This document shows, one piece after another, positions 32,732-41,743 of a stretch of DNA of 64,000 nt (position 1 is its first letter; the number at the start of each line of letters is the position of its first letter). Origin of the DNA: a bacterium (GTDB taxonomy: Bacteria; Zhuqueibacterota; QNDG01; JAGLOF01); NCBI GenBank assembly GCA_016934955.1, contig JAFGRY010000026.1, positions 230,628 through 294,627 of the forward strand, in the 5' to 3' direction. The position numbers and the translations under genes were made by a program. The notes below the pieces were generated by a model. It was not told the DNA's origin. It did not search any database and was given only the letters and a program-made list of their open reading frames with translations.

Positions 32732-33760
32732 TCAGCGGGACGGCCAGGTGTCGGCGATTCTATATCCTTCGGGCCAGGGATCGTCGGGGTCGAGCGTGTG
32801 CTGATGGGTGCCGGTGATCCAGGCACGGCCCGAGATGGAGGGAATGACCGCCTCTCTGCCGGACAGGGATATCACCGACTCGAGCCTGCAATGGAACCGC
32901 GAACCGATGATCGACTCGCCGATGTACATGTCACCGGGGGCGAGCAGGCCGCGACGGTACAGCACCGCGATGCGGGCCGAACATCCGGTTCCGGTGGGGG
33001 AGCGGTCGATCTTGCCGGGCTGAATGGTCACTGCGTTGCGGCCGACGAGGATGCCGTTTTCCCGGGACAGGGGAGCGGCGATCTGACAGAAACTGATGTG
33101 GGTCCAGTCGGGATTGTCCGGATGATGAAAGCCGAGCTGTTCATTGGCGGCCCTGGTGACGGCGATTCCCGTTTTGACGATATCGGCGGCTTCATCGGCG
33201 GTGAGGGAGAATCCCAGGGCCCCGGCGTCGACGATGACGAAACTGTCGCCGCCGTAGGCGGTGTCGACAGTGAGGGTGCCCAGCCCCTCCACTTCCAGGG
33301 AGGCGTCCAGTTTGTCGACAAACGAGGGGATGTTGTGAATGGTCATGCGCTCGACTTTCCCGTTCCGGCAGTCGGCTACCGCCTGAATCAGCCCCCCCGG
33401 CGCCTCGAGGGTGAGCCGCGTGACCGGCTCGGTCATGGGGAGAATGCCGGTTTCCAGGAGCACGGTCGCCACGCAGATGCTGTTCGAGCCCGACATGGGG
33501 GGCGTGTCTTCCGGTTCCATGACGATAAATCCCATCTGGGCCCGGGGATGTTTCGGGGGGACGAGAAGATTCACGTGCCTGAATACGCCGCCCCGGGGTT
33601 CGTTGAGCATGAAGTTTCTCAGGGTGCCGTCCGCGGCGATCCAGCGGGACTGTTCCCAGAGGGTCTCGCCGGGCGGGGGCGCCACCCCGCCCACGATCAC
33701 GTCGCCGACTTCACCTTCGGCGTGACAGCTTACCGTGTGAATCACCCTGTTACTTTTCAA
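32732..33760 (-). CDS. proline racemase family protein, probable hydroxyproline dehydratase-type
   Basis: About 342 residues with the full proline-racemase fold ([42 protein letters not shown]). The first catalytic position, Cys in MCGHN of racemases, is Ser in MSGSNSIC. The second, Cys in DRSPCGTG, is Thr in DRSPTGTG. True proline racemases and 4-hydroxyproline epimerases need both Cys, so this is more likely a trans-3-hydroxy-L-proline dehydratase-like branch (inference from known Cys substitutions in that activity). The TTG start at 33760 has GGGAG upstream and overlaps the M20 peptidase stop by 11 nt. Confidence 0.82.
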   Translation of the reverse strand: MKSNRVIHTVSCHAEGEVGDVIVGGVAPPPGETLWEQSRWIAADGTLRNFMLNEPRGGVFRHVNLLVPPKHPRAQMGFIVMEPEDTPPMSGSNSICVATVLLETGILPMTEPVTRLTLEAPGGLIQAVADCRNGKVERMTIHNIPSFVDKLDASLEVEGLGTLTVDTAYGGDSFVIVDAGALGFSLTADEAADIVKTGIAVTRAANEQLGFHHPDNPDWTHISFCQIAAPLSRENGILVGRNAVTIQPGKIDRSPTGTGCSARIAVLYRRGLLAPGDMYIGESIIGSRFHCRLESVISLSGREAVIPSISGRAWITGTHQHTLDPDDPWPEGYRIADTWPSR

Positions 33761-34841
33761 GCAGCTTCTCTCCCGATAGCCGGAAGATCTCAATGATCAT
33801 GTCCTTGGCCGTGACCATATCGGCGACGGCTATGAATTCATCGGTTGAGTGTTCATTATTCGCGCCGATCCCCACGCCCGCCATGACGATACCGTTGTTG
33901 TTGTGAATGGAAGCGTCGGTGAATCCGGTCATGAAGACCGGGGTTGCCTCTATACCCACTGTTTTCAGAGCCTGCTGAGCGGTCCGGACGACCTCGGAAT
34001 CGGGACTGATCTGAACCGCCCGGCATTTGTTATCGACGGTGACGGTCACCACGGCGCCTTCGGCACCGGCCTCTTCGCGAATGATCCGTTCCATTTCCGC
34101 GGCCAGGGCTTCCGCTTTTTCATGGCTGAGACTGCGGCATTCAGCGAGAAACTCAGCATGATCGGGCACCCCGTTCCTGATGAGGCCTCCCCTGATGACC
34201 CCGACGTTGGCCGTGGTCTCTTCGTCGAGACGTCCCAGCCGGAGCGCGCTGATGGCCCGGGCCGCGGCGGTGATGGCGCTGATGCCCTTTTCCGGTTCCA
34301 TGCCGGCATGGGCGGCTTTGCCCTTGATGGTGACATCGATGGCGAAGTATGAGGGACCGCCGATGATAATTGTGTCCAGGACATCGTTGTCAAGCAGGTA
34401 CCCTTTTCTGGCGCTGAATTGGGAATAATCGAGCTGTTTGACGCCGAGGAGCCCCACCTCTTCCTGGCGGGAAATGACAATTTCCAGGGGCGGACGCACC
34501 GGAGCGGTTCTGATCGCCTCGAGCAGCTCCGCGATCCCGGCCTTGTCGTCGGCGCCGAGGATGGTGTCCCCTCCGGACCTGATGATGCCGTCCTTGAGCA
34601 CTGGTTCGATACCCTTGCCGGGCTGCACCGTGTCTCCATGACAGGAGATCATGACGGGATCGCAGCCGCTGCACCCCTTTTCCGCAAAGCGGGCGATGAG
34701 GTTTCCATATGCGTCCGTCCCGGCTGTGCCGCCCAGGCGGATGAACTCCTCCCGCAGGTAGGCGAGGAAGGCGGCCTCTTCACCGGATTCACTGTCGATC
34801 CGGACCATTTCCATGAACTGGCGTATCATTGTCTCCGACAC
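33750..34841 (-). CDS. M20-family metallopeptidase (PepT-like)
   Basis: A 363-residue cytoplasmic peptidase with the two-zinc ligand set: His in MISCHGDTV, bridging Asp in ILGADDKAG, Glu pair in [10 protein letters not shown], and the C-terminal NEHSTDEF His. A dimerisation insert occupies about residues 170-280 with [13 protein letters not shown]. PepT-type enzymes cleave tripeptides. Coupling by overlap to a hydroxyproline-type enzyme suggests use of peptide-derived (hydroxy)proline (inference). The start is GTG with AGAAAGGAG 5 nt upstream. Confidence 0.88.
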   Translation of the reverse strand: MSETMIRQFMEMVRIDSESGEEAAFLAYLREEFIRLGGTAGTDAYGNLIARFAEKGCSGCDPVMISCHGDTVQPGKGIEPVLKDGIIRSGGDTILGADDKAGIAELLEAIRTAPVRPPLEIVISRQEEVGLLGVKQLDYSQFSARKGYLLDNDVLDTIIIGGPSYFAIDVTIKGKAAHAGMEPEKGISAITAAARAISALRLGRLDEETTANVGVIRGGLIRNGVPDHAEFLAECRSLSHEKAEALAAEMERIIREEAGAEGAVVTVTVDNKCRAVQISPDSEVVRTAQQALKTVGIEATPVFMTGFTDASIHNNNGIVMAGVGIGANNEHSTDEFIAVADMVTAKDMIIEIFRLSGEKLLEK

Positions 34842-34883
34842 AGGTGCTCCTTTCTGCAGGCGATATCCGGCGCTTCTCTTCGA

Positions 34884-35912
34884 CTACCAGCCGACAAACG
34901 CGATGCCCGCCTCCTGTTTGAGTTCATCGATGAATTCAGGGATGATCGAGGCGCCTTTGGTGCGGGCGATTTTGTCCTTCAGCTCATCCTTCGACTCCGC
35001 GAAGCTTTTTTTGTTAACGCCCCGGTCAACGATTTTGAGAATGTGGTATCCGTAGGTCGTCTCCACGATGCCGCTGATCTCGCCCACAGGCACGCTGAAC
35101 GCGGCTTCAGTGAAGGGAGGAACCATGGTTTCCCGGTCGAAATTCTCATAAAGACCGCCGTTCTCCTTTGATCCGGGATCCTCGCTGTATTCCGCGGCCA
35201 GTTTCGCGAAGTCTTCTCCCTGGCGGGCGCGGGTGAGAATCATCTCCATCTTCTTGCGGATTTCGGCCTTTTCGCTGTCGGATTTTTCCTGGGTGAGCAG
35301 AAGAATGTGGCGGACGGAGGCCAGGGTGTCCTGCTGCGACTGTTCGTACGCCTCCTTCAGCTCCTCCTCGGACGGGGCGGACCGTTCAGCCTCCACCGCC
35401 GTGATATAGGCTTCAATGGTATTGCTGACGCCGATTTCGTGTCTGATGAAGTCCAGGGTGACGCCGTTATCCTCGAGTATTTTCTCGTAGGCCTCTTTTC
35501 CGCCGGTGCGGGCGTAGAATATATTCAGTATGGAATCGGTCTTAGCCTCGTCGATGCCGTAGCCGGCCTTGCGGGCGGCGGCCCAGAGGGCCTTCTGAAG
35601 CGCCAGTCGCTCGGCGATCTGGCGGACGTTTGCCTTGATCTGCGGTTCGCCCAGGGTTTTGAGCTGCTCGGTCTGCTTGCCGAGGTTGTTCTTCAGATTC
35701 TGCAGTATCTCTCCGGCGGATATGGAAAAGGCGTTGGCGGTCATGATGACACGGTTGCTGTCCGGATCCAGGGCCGGGACCTTTTCCGCCAGGACTTTGC
35801 CAAGTTCATATGCGGGAGTGCCGGGATCGAGAACGACCAGCTCATGCTTGTTTCCGCCGCAGGCGATGATTCCGGCAACGATCACGATCGTGAGTAAAAG
35901 CGTGCGTTTCAT
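34884..35912 (-). CDS. SurA/PpiC-like peptidyl-prolyl isomerase lipoprotein
   Basis: A protein of about 342 residues with a lipoprotein signal (LLLTIVIVAGIIAC, lipid Cys near residue 17). A helical SurA-type N-terminal region (SISAGEILQNLKNNLG) is followed by a parvulin domain (about 225-320) with VRHILLLTQ, DFAKLAAEYSEDPGSKENGG and TYGYHILKIVDRG. It is a periplasmic folding catalyst or chaperone. AAAAGGAGC precedes the ATG; the longer frame starts upstream without support. It heads the minus-strand group with the M20 peptidase 42 nt downstream. Confidence 0.87.
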   Translation of the reverse strand: MKRTLLLTIVIVAGIIACGGNKHELVVLDPGTPAYELGKVLAEKVPALDPDSNRVIMTANAFSISAGEILQNLKNNLGKQTEQLKTLGEPQIKANVRQIAERLALQKALWAAARKAGYGIDEAKTDSILNIFYARTGGKEAYEKILEDNGVTLDFIRHEIGVSNTIEAYITAVEAERSAPSEEELKEAYEQSQQDTLASVRHILLLTQEKSDSEKAEIRKKMEMILTRARQGEDFAKLAAEYSEDPGSKENGGLYENFDRETMVPPFTEAAFSVPVGEISGIVETTYGYHILKIVDRGVNKKSFAESKDELKDKIARTKGASIIPEFIDELKQEAGIAFVGW

Positions 35913-36080
35913 AGATGCTCCTTTTGTTCTGAATGGTTTTCCGGTCAACAATGTACGGAAAAGATGGGGAGAATCCCAGGAAAAAAGAAAACAGGAGACC
36001 GGAGGCAGCAGGACAAGACCCACGCCTCCGTTTCAGTATCAACATTCAGTCATTAGCCCCCCCTCCCCGCCAAAAAATTG

Positions 36081-36153
36081 CCAACGAAATATGCGAAAAA
36101 CACGAAAAATACTATTCTCATAATCCTTTCGTGATTTTCGTTTCTTTCGGTGG
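36081..36153. repeat. short imperfect copy of the CGAAA-type terminal inverted repeat
   Basis: Within the 290-nt gap between the SurA-like and RND genes. The left arm starts CCAACGAAATATGCG; the right arm, reversed, starts CCACCGAAAGAAACG. They face each other across about 15 nt, like the ends of the 260-bp elements at 56771 and 63343 without the middle. I see no gene in the gap. Confidence 0.55.
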
Positions 36154-36202
36154 AGTTCTTATGGGGGGCGGGTCCTGTCTGCTTCACCCCGGTATCGATC
36201 AC

Positions 36203-38914
36203 TTATCGTCGATTCCCTGCAAATCCCATAAACGCCGCCAGAAACAGCACCGTGGTCAGGAAACAGGCGCCCACACCCACGAACAGGGCGGCGCCCAGCT
36301 GGCCGAAGCCTCTCCAGATGGAGAAGATGAGACTGCCGAAGGCGAGCATGGTGGTAAGGGTGGTGAGCAGGATCGCCTTGCCGGTGCTCGCGAACACTCT
36401 GAAGATGTCCGCTTTTCCTTCGGAGACCCACCGGTGCACCACGTGCACGCCGTCATCGATGCCGATACCGAGGATCATGGGCAGCCCCATGACATTCAGG
36501 ACCGTGAACTGCTGCCCGGTGAGTTTCATCAGGCCCACCATCCAGACAACTCCGGCGGCCAGGGGAATGATAGCCATGATCGCATGCCGGATATTTCTGA
36601 AATCGGCCAGCAGCAGCAGAAAGACGATACCCAGGGTGAGCATCATGGCCCGCTGCCCGTCCTTTCCGATGACCTCGATGAGCGCCCGGAACACCGGCGG
36701 CATGCCGGTAGCCCGGGGGCTGACACGTTCGAGGTCGTCGGCGAAACGGTGCAGGAAAGAGGCGTCCTGCCAGATGCTGCCCGAGGGGAACACGGTGATG
36801 AGGAAGCGGCTGCGGTCCTCGTTGCTGTAGCGGTCGAGAATCGACACCGGCAGGTCTGCGAGGACGAGGGGAGCGGTATTCGCCATTCGCAGCACCGAGG
36901 TTTTGAAGAGAGGCGAGAATGCGCCCTGAAAGGCATCGATTCCGGCGGCCGCGGTGCGGCGTTTCCCGTTGAGTGTTTCGATCAGGGCGGCGATTCGATT
37001 CGGGGGCGTCCCGGCAAGGGGAGTGCCGACCAGGGTCCGGCATGCGCGTTCCACCTTGTCCTGGCCGCCGTTGAAGGCCATATCCTGCATCTCCATGATA
37101 TTCATTTCCAGCCGTTCGATCTCCCCGGTCAGCGCGGGCAGGTCCCTGTCGGTGAAGCGCGCGGGCAGGGGAGCGGCTTCCATGGCGCGGCGTATGCGCC
37201 GCAGGCAGGGGCGCCGCTTTTCCTGTTGCCCGGGGGAAGGCAGATAGATCGAGATGTCCTCGGTCATGGCCACGCTTCCCAGATCACGGCAGGCCCCGGA
37301 GAGCTGCCTGGATTCTTCGACGCTTCCGGCGGAGATGAGCGCGTAGTCCATGCTGAGGTCGAATTTGGCGAGCACCGTATCCTGAAGGGTGATCGAGGTG
37401 AGGCCCGCAGGTTCTATGTTCATGTAGTTCTGATCGAATCCGATCCGCGACGCCTGCCAGGCCATGAGCAGCGTGAGGAGCACGGCGGCGGAAAGCGACA
37501 GCCATTTGCGGGACGCGAGAAAGAGACCGGCGCTGCCCAGAAAGCGAAAACTGATATCCTGATTCCCGGTGCCGCCGCCGCGCCTGCTATCCCGTCTGCG
37601 TTCCCGCAGCACCAGAAAGGCCGGCAGCACCAGGAACGTGGAACAGAGCACCGCCAGAAGGCCGAGGCCGGTGACCAGTCCCATCTCCTTCATGCCCCTG
37701 GAGCTGGAAATGACCATGGTCAGAAAGGCGAAAGCAGTGGTCAGCCCGCCGGTGATCACTCCCTTGCCGCTTTTCTGGAGCGTATCTTCCAGGGCGGCGG
37801 TTATCGAGTCTCCGGCTGCCCGCCGTTCCGTGAATCCGGAGATGATATGGATGGAAAAATCGATGCCCAGGCCCAGGAGAATCACCATCATCATCTGGGT
37901 CATGATGTTCAGCTGGCCGACTGCCAGAGCGGTGATGCCCACCGCCCAGATGATGCCGATGAGGAGGTTGCCCATGGCGAACACGGGAGCGACCCACATG
38001 CGCAGGGTGACGATCAGCAGGATCAGAATGGCCACAAAAGCGATGAGGCTGGTGTACCCGAGACTCTGCTCGGAGTAGACCATCTCGTCGTGGGATATGG
38101 GCATCATGCCGGTGAGACCGGCCCGCACCCCCGGGTATGCAGCGAGCTGCTCGTCGAGCACGGCCTGAAGCGCCTCGGTGCCGGCCATGACGAGTCCGAT
38201 TTCCGTGGCCGGAAATGTGGGAATGGCATTGAGGATCAGGGTCGATTTGTCATAGGAGATCAGGTAGGGATCGCCGAAGAGCAGGCCGTCCACAGCGGTG
38301 CGCGCCGCGGCGGGAGTGGGGCGGACCCCGGAGGAGGCACTGTCCAGGGCGGCGATCAGGGTGGAGATGCCGTCGAGCATCGTCACCGCCTGGTCCTCCT
38401 TTTCCCGGGTGGAGATCGATTCACTGCGGCCCACGTACACTTTTTCCAGGGACCCGTTGATATTGGCCAGAAGAGACGTGAGCCGCGGATCGGTGTATAT
38501 CTCTTCGGCATCAGCGAGATCCTTCTCCTTGACAAGCATGAGTCCGTGGTCGCGGAGAAATCCCGTTTCCGCGCGGTAATCAACTCTGCTGAGGACGGAT
38601 ACCGTATCGCCGCCGTTTTCCACACGCGCCTGCAGCAGCGCGGGCGCGAGCTCGTCGGCGAAACGCTTGATGGTGGTGGTGGGGCCCTGCACCACCACCG
38701 TGAAACTGGTGGCGGTATTGAATTCATCGATGATGCGATTGAATTCCACGGTCCGTTTGTCATTGGCCGGGAGGAGGTCGGACCAGCGCATGGTCACGGT
38801 CAGGCGTGACGCCATGGCCGCAAAAAAGAGGGTGATCAGGACGATGGCGGCAAGCATGAAGCCTGTCCGGCGAATATGAAGATCCGCTATTTTCTTCAGA
38901 AATGTTTCTCTCAT
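36203..38914 (-). CDS. RND superfamily exporter (MMPL/HpnN-like)
   Basis: A protein of about 903 residues with the two-fold RND layout. One N-terminal helix (about 12-35) precedes a large periplasmic domain, a five-helix bundle (about 265-440) with GLGIDFSIHIISGF, a second helix and domain, and a second bundle near the C-terminus with GIGIDDGVHVVHRW. These acidic GxxxD motifs mark the proton-driven RND/MMPL exporters of lipids and hydrophobic compounds. GGGAGA lies 7 nt before the ATG at 38914; an alternative ATG at 38944 overlaps the previous stop. It is the last gene of the TetR-LolA-barrel-RND set. Confidence 0.88.
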   Translation of the reverse strand: MRETFLKKIADLHIRRTGFMLAAIVLITLFFAAMASRLTVTMRWSDLLPANDKRTVEFNRIIDEFNTATSFTVVVQGPTTTIKRFADELAPALLQARVENGGDTVSVLSRVDYRAETGFLRDHGLMLVKEKDLADAEEIYTDPRLTSLLANINGSLEKVYVGRSESISTREKEDQAVTMLDGISTLIAALDSASSGVRPTPAAARTAVDGLLFGDPYLISYDKSTLILNAIPTFPATEIGLVMAGTEALQAVLDEQLAAYPGVRAGLTGMMPISHDEMVYSEQSLGYTSLIAFVAILILLIVTLRMWVAPVFAMGNLLIGIIWAVGITALAVGQLNIMTQMMMVILLGLGIDFSIHIISGFTERRAAGDSITAALEDTLQKSGKGVITGGLTTAFAFLTMVISSSRGMKEMGLVTGLGLLAVLCSTFLVLPAFLVLRERRRDSRRGGGTGNQDISFRFLGSAGLFLASRKWLSLSAAVLLTLLMAWQASRIGFDQNYMNIEPAGLTSITLQDTVLAKFDLSMDYALISAGSVEESRQLSGACRDLGSVAMTEDISIYLPSPGQQEKRRPCLRRIRRAMEAAPLPARFTDRDLPALTGEIERLEMNIMEMQDMAFNGGQDKVERACRTLVGTPLAGTPPNRIAALIETLNGKRRTAAAGIDAFQGAFSPLFKTSVLRMANTAPLVLADLPVSILDRYSNEDRSRFLITVFPSGSIWQDASFLHRFADDLERVSPRATGMPPVFRALIEVIGKDGQRAMMLTLGIVFLLLLADFRNIRHAIMAIIPLAAGVVWMVGLMKLTGQQFTVLNVMGLPMILGIGIDDGVHVVHRWVSEGKADIFRVFASTGKAILLTTLTTMLAFGSLIFSIWRGFGQLGAALFVGVGACFLTTVLFLAAFMGFAGNRR

Positions 38915-38943
38915 TGCCGTTCTCCCTGGCTGTGTCGTTGTCA

Positions 38944-40140
38944 TTAAAAGTAGATGCGAAAGCGGACCATGCCGCCGCTGCCCATCCCGGGAGCGTAAAA
39001 GCTGCCGCTGCGTCCGGTATAGAGGTTGAGGTACGCGGTCAGCTCGACATTCTGTAAAAGACTCCAGGAAAGGGTGGGGACCAGGGCCGCGCTTCCGTCT
39101 CCCACCACGTAAATCGTCGACAGGCCCAGCGAGGCAAGATCGGTGAGCGGGATCTGCAGCAGACCGTAGACCTGGTCCCTGGCCGCTGTTTTCTGCTCCG
39201 CGGCCAGAAACCGCATCCAGTCGTTGAGGGTGTAGTCGCCGCTCCCGGTCCTGCCCAGGCTGTTCCGGTAGTATTCGGTGAGCAGGTAGACCCCGCTCTT
39301 GAACGTATAATCGATTCCGCCTGAAAATTCCGTAAAATCCCTGCCGGGGTTCATGCAGTTTCGGGCGTATTCGGCGTGCACTCCCAGACCCGCCATTTCA
39401 CCGGCCAGTGCGCCGCCGATCAGGGTACGCTGTGCGGGGGCAGGCGCGAACCCGGGCTGCAGCGGATCCTCCGACACCGTTTCGTAATCGTGCCGGTTCC
39501 AGCGTGTTTCAGCTGCCGACAGGGTGATATCCATGCGGGCGACTCCTATTTTCAGCAGCGCCTGTTTGGTGGAATGCTCCCACGAATCGGCAGGACCGTA
39601 CACCGCGGTGAGCGTCACTCTTGCCGCCAGGGGAAGGTCCGCCCGCAGGGCGTTGTGTCCCGGCTGCTCGTAGGCGGGATCGAGCACGTCCCTGGTGTTG
39701 AACAGGTCAAGGGGATTCCAGACATAGCCGCTGCCGAAGGAGAGCTGCTGGCGGCCCAGGGTGATATCCGCGTATCGCAGGGCGATGCGGACCCAGGCGT
39801 TGTCGAGATAGATACGGTCGCGGAAGGGAAGGGTGTACCAGGGCCGCACCGTTTCCGGGATCGTTTCCGTAAGGGAGGGCGGCAGGAAATCGAGAATGTT
39901 CCAGGTGGTTTTTCCGTGCCAGGTGATGAGGTTCACATTTGCCCCGACCGTGACGTTTCGTGCCGGATCGGCTTTCAGGTCGAGGCGCAGCTTGTTGGAA
40001 GAGAGCTGCACGAAACGGCCGCCGATCCGTGCGCCCGTTGCCTGGAATTCATAATAGCCATAGAGCGATACCGGTTCCTGGGCGAGCGCCCTGCATGAAA
40101 TAATAACCGCCGCAGCTGCGAGAGTAAGCCTCTTTTTCAT
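38944..40140 (-). CDS. outer-membrane beta-barrel protein of the RND/LolA cluster
   Basis: A 398-residue protein with a signal peptide (MKKRLTLAAAAVIISC, cleavage near RALAQ) and many amphipathic strands. It contains ITLGRQQLSFGSGYVWNPLDLF, a pattern seen in large barrels of the DUF1302 and alginate-porin type, and ends MVRFRIYF with the terminal Phe. It overlaps the LolA-like gene by 4 nt (ATGA) and is followed at once by the RND gene. It may be the outer-membrane element of the export route (inference). Confidence 0.78.
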   Translation of the reverse strand: MKKRLTLAAAAVIISCRALAQEPVSLYGYYEFQATGARIGGRFVQLSSNKLRLDLKADPARNVTVGANVNLITWHGKTTWNILDFLPPSLTETIPETVRPWYTLPFRDRIYLDNAWVRIALRYADITLGRQQLSFGSGYVWNPLDLFNTRDVLDPAYEQPGHNALRADLPLAARVTLTAVYGPADSWEHSTKQALLKIGVARMDITLSAAETRWNRHDYETVSEDPLQPGFAPAPAQRTLIGGALAGEMAGLGVHAEYARNCMNPGRDFTEFSGGIDYTFKSGVYLLTEYYRNSLGRTGSGDYTLNDWMRFLAAEQKTAARDQVYGLLQIPLTDLASLGLSTIYVVGDGSAALVPTLSWSLLQNVELTAYLNLYTGRSGSFYAPGMGSGGMVRFRIYF

Positions 40141-40910
40141 CGTTTCAGCTCCCGCTCGGTGAACATGCTGTCGGGCAGGTCCAGGTCATAGGAGATGTCG
40201 AGGATCTCCATCACGGTTTCCGTGTTGTCGCCGAGATTGCGCATGACCATTTCCATGGCCGTGGGATAGGTGGATACCAGGGTGATACGCTTTTGGATGA
40301 GCCGCTTTTCCGCGGTCTGCGGGTCGTTTTCAGGATAGTAGTCGATTACCAGGGGAACGTAGCTGCCTTTGGTTACCCACATGAGGCAGCGGGAGTAGGA
40401 GATGTCCGCGTCCGGCTTTCTCGTCAGTTCGATGAGCCAGCAGAGGCTGTCCCGCATGGTCTCTTCCCGCACGATCGCCGGGGTGAAGTCATCGACGAAG
40501 GTGTCGCCGCTTCCCATGTCCTCATAGGAAAAGTCGCTGCCCTCCATTTTCTGCCTGCGGGCGTGGGTGGCCAGTTTGCGGACCCGTCCGGTGCGGGGAA
40601 AATACATCCAGATGTCGTCGGCATGATTCAGCATCAGGGTTGCCTGGTCGCGGGAGCGGACCGGCTCAAGGTAGCGAATGAGGTTCTTCTCTCCGTGGTT
40701 CTTGCTCCACGAGTCATAGACGAAGGTGCGTGTCTCCCCGGAGGTGGTGGTGATGGTCATTTTGGCCCGGCAGTAGATGCTGGCCGGGCTCATGACCCGG
40801 TTCACCCGCTCTACGATCCCCTCGGCCGTCACCGCCTGGGCCTGCAGCAGGCGGGGGCCGAGGGCCGAGAGCAGGATGAACATGCACGTGGTTGAACGCG
40901 TGAAAGTCAT
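40137..40910 (-). CDS. LolA-like outer-membrane lipoprotein-sorting family protein
   Basis: A protein of about 257 residues with a signal peptide (TCMFILLSALGPRLLQAQA). The LolA/LolB-like half-barrel pattern is present: RAKMTITTTSGETRTFVYDSW-type strands, RSRDQATLMLNHADDIWMYF, RRQKMEGSDFSYEDMG and CLMWVTKGSYVPLVIDYY. Proteins of this branch are commonly encoded beside MMPL-type RND exporters and carry lipid across the periplasm. AAAGGAGG precedes the ATG. The stop overlaps the barrel gene start. Confidence 0.85.
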   Translation of the reverse strand: MTFTRSTTCMFILLSALGPRLLQAQAVTAEGIVERVNRVMSPASIYCRAKMTITTTSGETRTFVYDSWSKNHGEKNLIRYLEPVRSRDQATLMLNHADDIWMYFPRTGRVRKLATHARRQKMEGSDFSYEDMGSGDTFVDDFTPAIVREETMRDSLCWLIELTRKPDADISYSRCLMWVTKGSYVPLVIDYYPENDPQTAEKRLIQKRITLVSTYPTAMEMVMRNLGDNTETVMEILDISYDLDLPDSMFTERELKR

Positions 40911-40960
40911 GGTGCCTCCTTTTTTGTAGGACCGGCGGGCCGGCCGATGTGTGCAGTGTG

Positions 40961-41566
40961 TCAGCGGGTGTTCAGCCCCGCCATCACAATCTGTTTCAGT
41001 GCGGTCAGGGCCTTTTCGATATCGATGGCCCCGGGATCGAGAACCCACTGCAGCATTATGCCGTCCATGGCGCCGATGATTCCGGCGGCGATGGAGTGCG
41101 TGTCGATGACAGGGATCGCGGTACTGCTGACGCAGTCGTCCAGCAGATTCTGAATCATGAGCCGGTATTCGCTGTACATGCCGGCCATGTCGAACCCGTA
41201 ATCCGATCCCCGTCTGCGGATGCCTTCGGCCCAGAATTCGATCATGATCATGAATGACTGCATGACCGGGGCCGAGAGGGCGGAAATCCAGGCGTCGAAA
41301 AAGGCCGAAAATTTTTCCAGGGGGTCGGCCACGGCATAGATCCGCTGCAGTACGACCGCATTGATCTCATCCATAAAAAAGCCGAAACAGGCCTGAAAGA
41401 TCTCTTCCTTGCTGCTGAAATATTCGTAGACCGTGCCTTTGCCGATGCCGGCTTCCGCGGCGATGTCGGCGATACGGGCAGCGGCGGTACCCTTTCGGGA
41501 AAACACCGTCACCGCAGCCCCGAGAATGTCCCGGCGCTTCTGGTCCTTGTCGATTATTTTCGGCAC
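40961..41566 (-). CDS. TetR-family transcriptional regulator
   Basis: A 201-residue protein. The N-terminal helix-turn-helix (about 10-56) shows RRDILGAAVTVFSRKG, IADIAAEAGIGKGTVYEYFSSKEEIF. The C-terminal ligand-binding helices are typical in length. The start is GTG with AGGGAG about 8 nt upstream. A palindrome overlaps its own transcription start, so it is probably autoregulated. The LolA-barrel-RND genes follow with a 50-nt gap and are likely in the same transcript, so it should control the exporter. Confidence 0.92.
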   Translation of the reverse strand: MPKIIDKDQKRRDILGAAVTVFSRKGTAAARIADIAAEAGIGKGTVYEYFSSKEEIFQACFGFFMDEINAVVLQRIYAVADPLEKFSAFFDAWISALSAPVMQSFMIMIEFWAEGIRRRGSDYGFDMAGMYSEYRLMIQNLLDDCVSSTAIPVIDTHSIAAGIIGAMDGIMLQWVLDPGAIDIEKALTALKQIVMAGLNTR

Positions 41567-41588
41567 GATATCGGCTCCCTTTATTTAT

Positions 41589-41604
41589 GACCGACTGGTC
41601 GGTC
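41589..41604. promoter_or_regulatory. TetR operator palindrome
   Basis: A perfect 7-bp inverted repeat GACCGAC-TG-GTCGGTC, 7 nt downstream of the -10 box and covering the predicted transcription start of the TetR gene. This is the usual form and position for an autorepressing TetR operator. Confidence 0.7.
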
Positions 41605-41610
41605 GGTAAA

Positions 41611-41639
41611 AAGATAGGAAAGAATCCGGGCGATGTCAA
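41611..41639 (-). promoter_or_regulatory. promoter of the TetR/RND cluster
   Basis: On the minus strand TTGACA, 17 nt, TATCTT. The predicted start is near 41604, inside the palindrome. Confidence 0.72.
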
Positions 41640-41743
41640 GCAGTTTTTCCATTTTTTCCAGCGTTTCAGTGATTCCGCTTGCATAAAAGGAGGGAAATAG
41701 GTTATTTATTGGGTGATTTTTATCTAATCGGCAGGTATCGCGC

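Noticed and set aside
35933..38809. A 958-codon open frame on the plus strand opposite the RND exporter
   Set aside because: Its product is low-complexity, rich in His, Gly and Glu, with no RBS or family. It is the antisense shadow of a high-GC gene.
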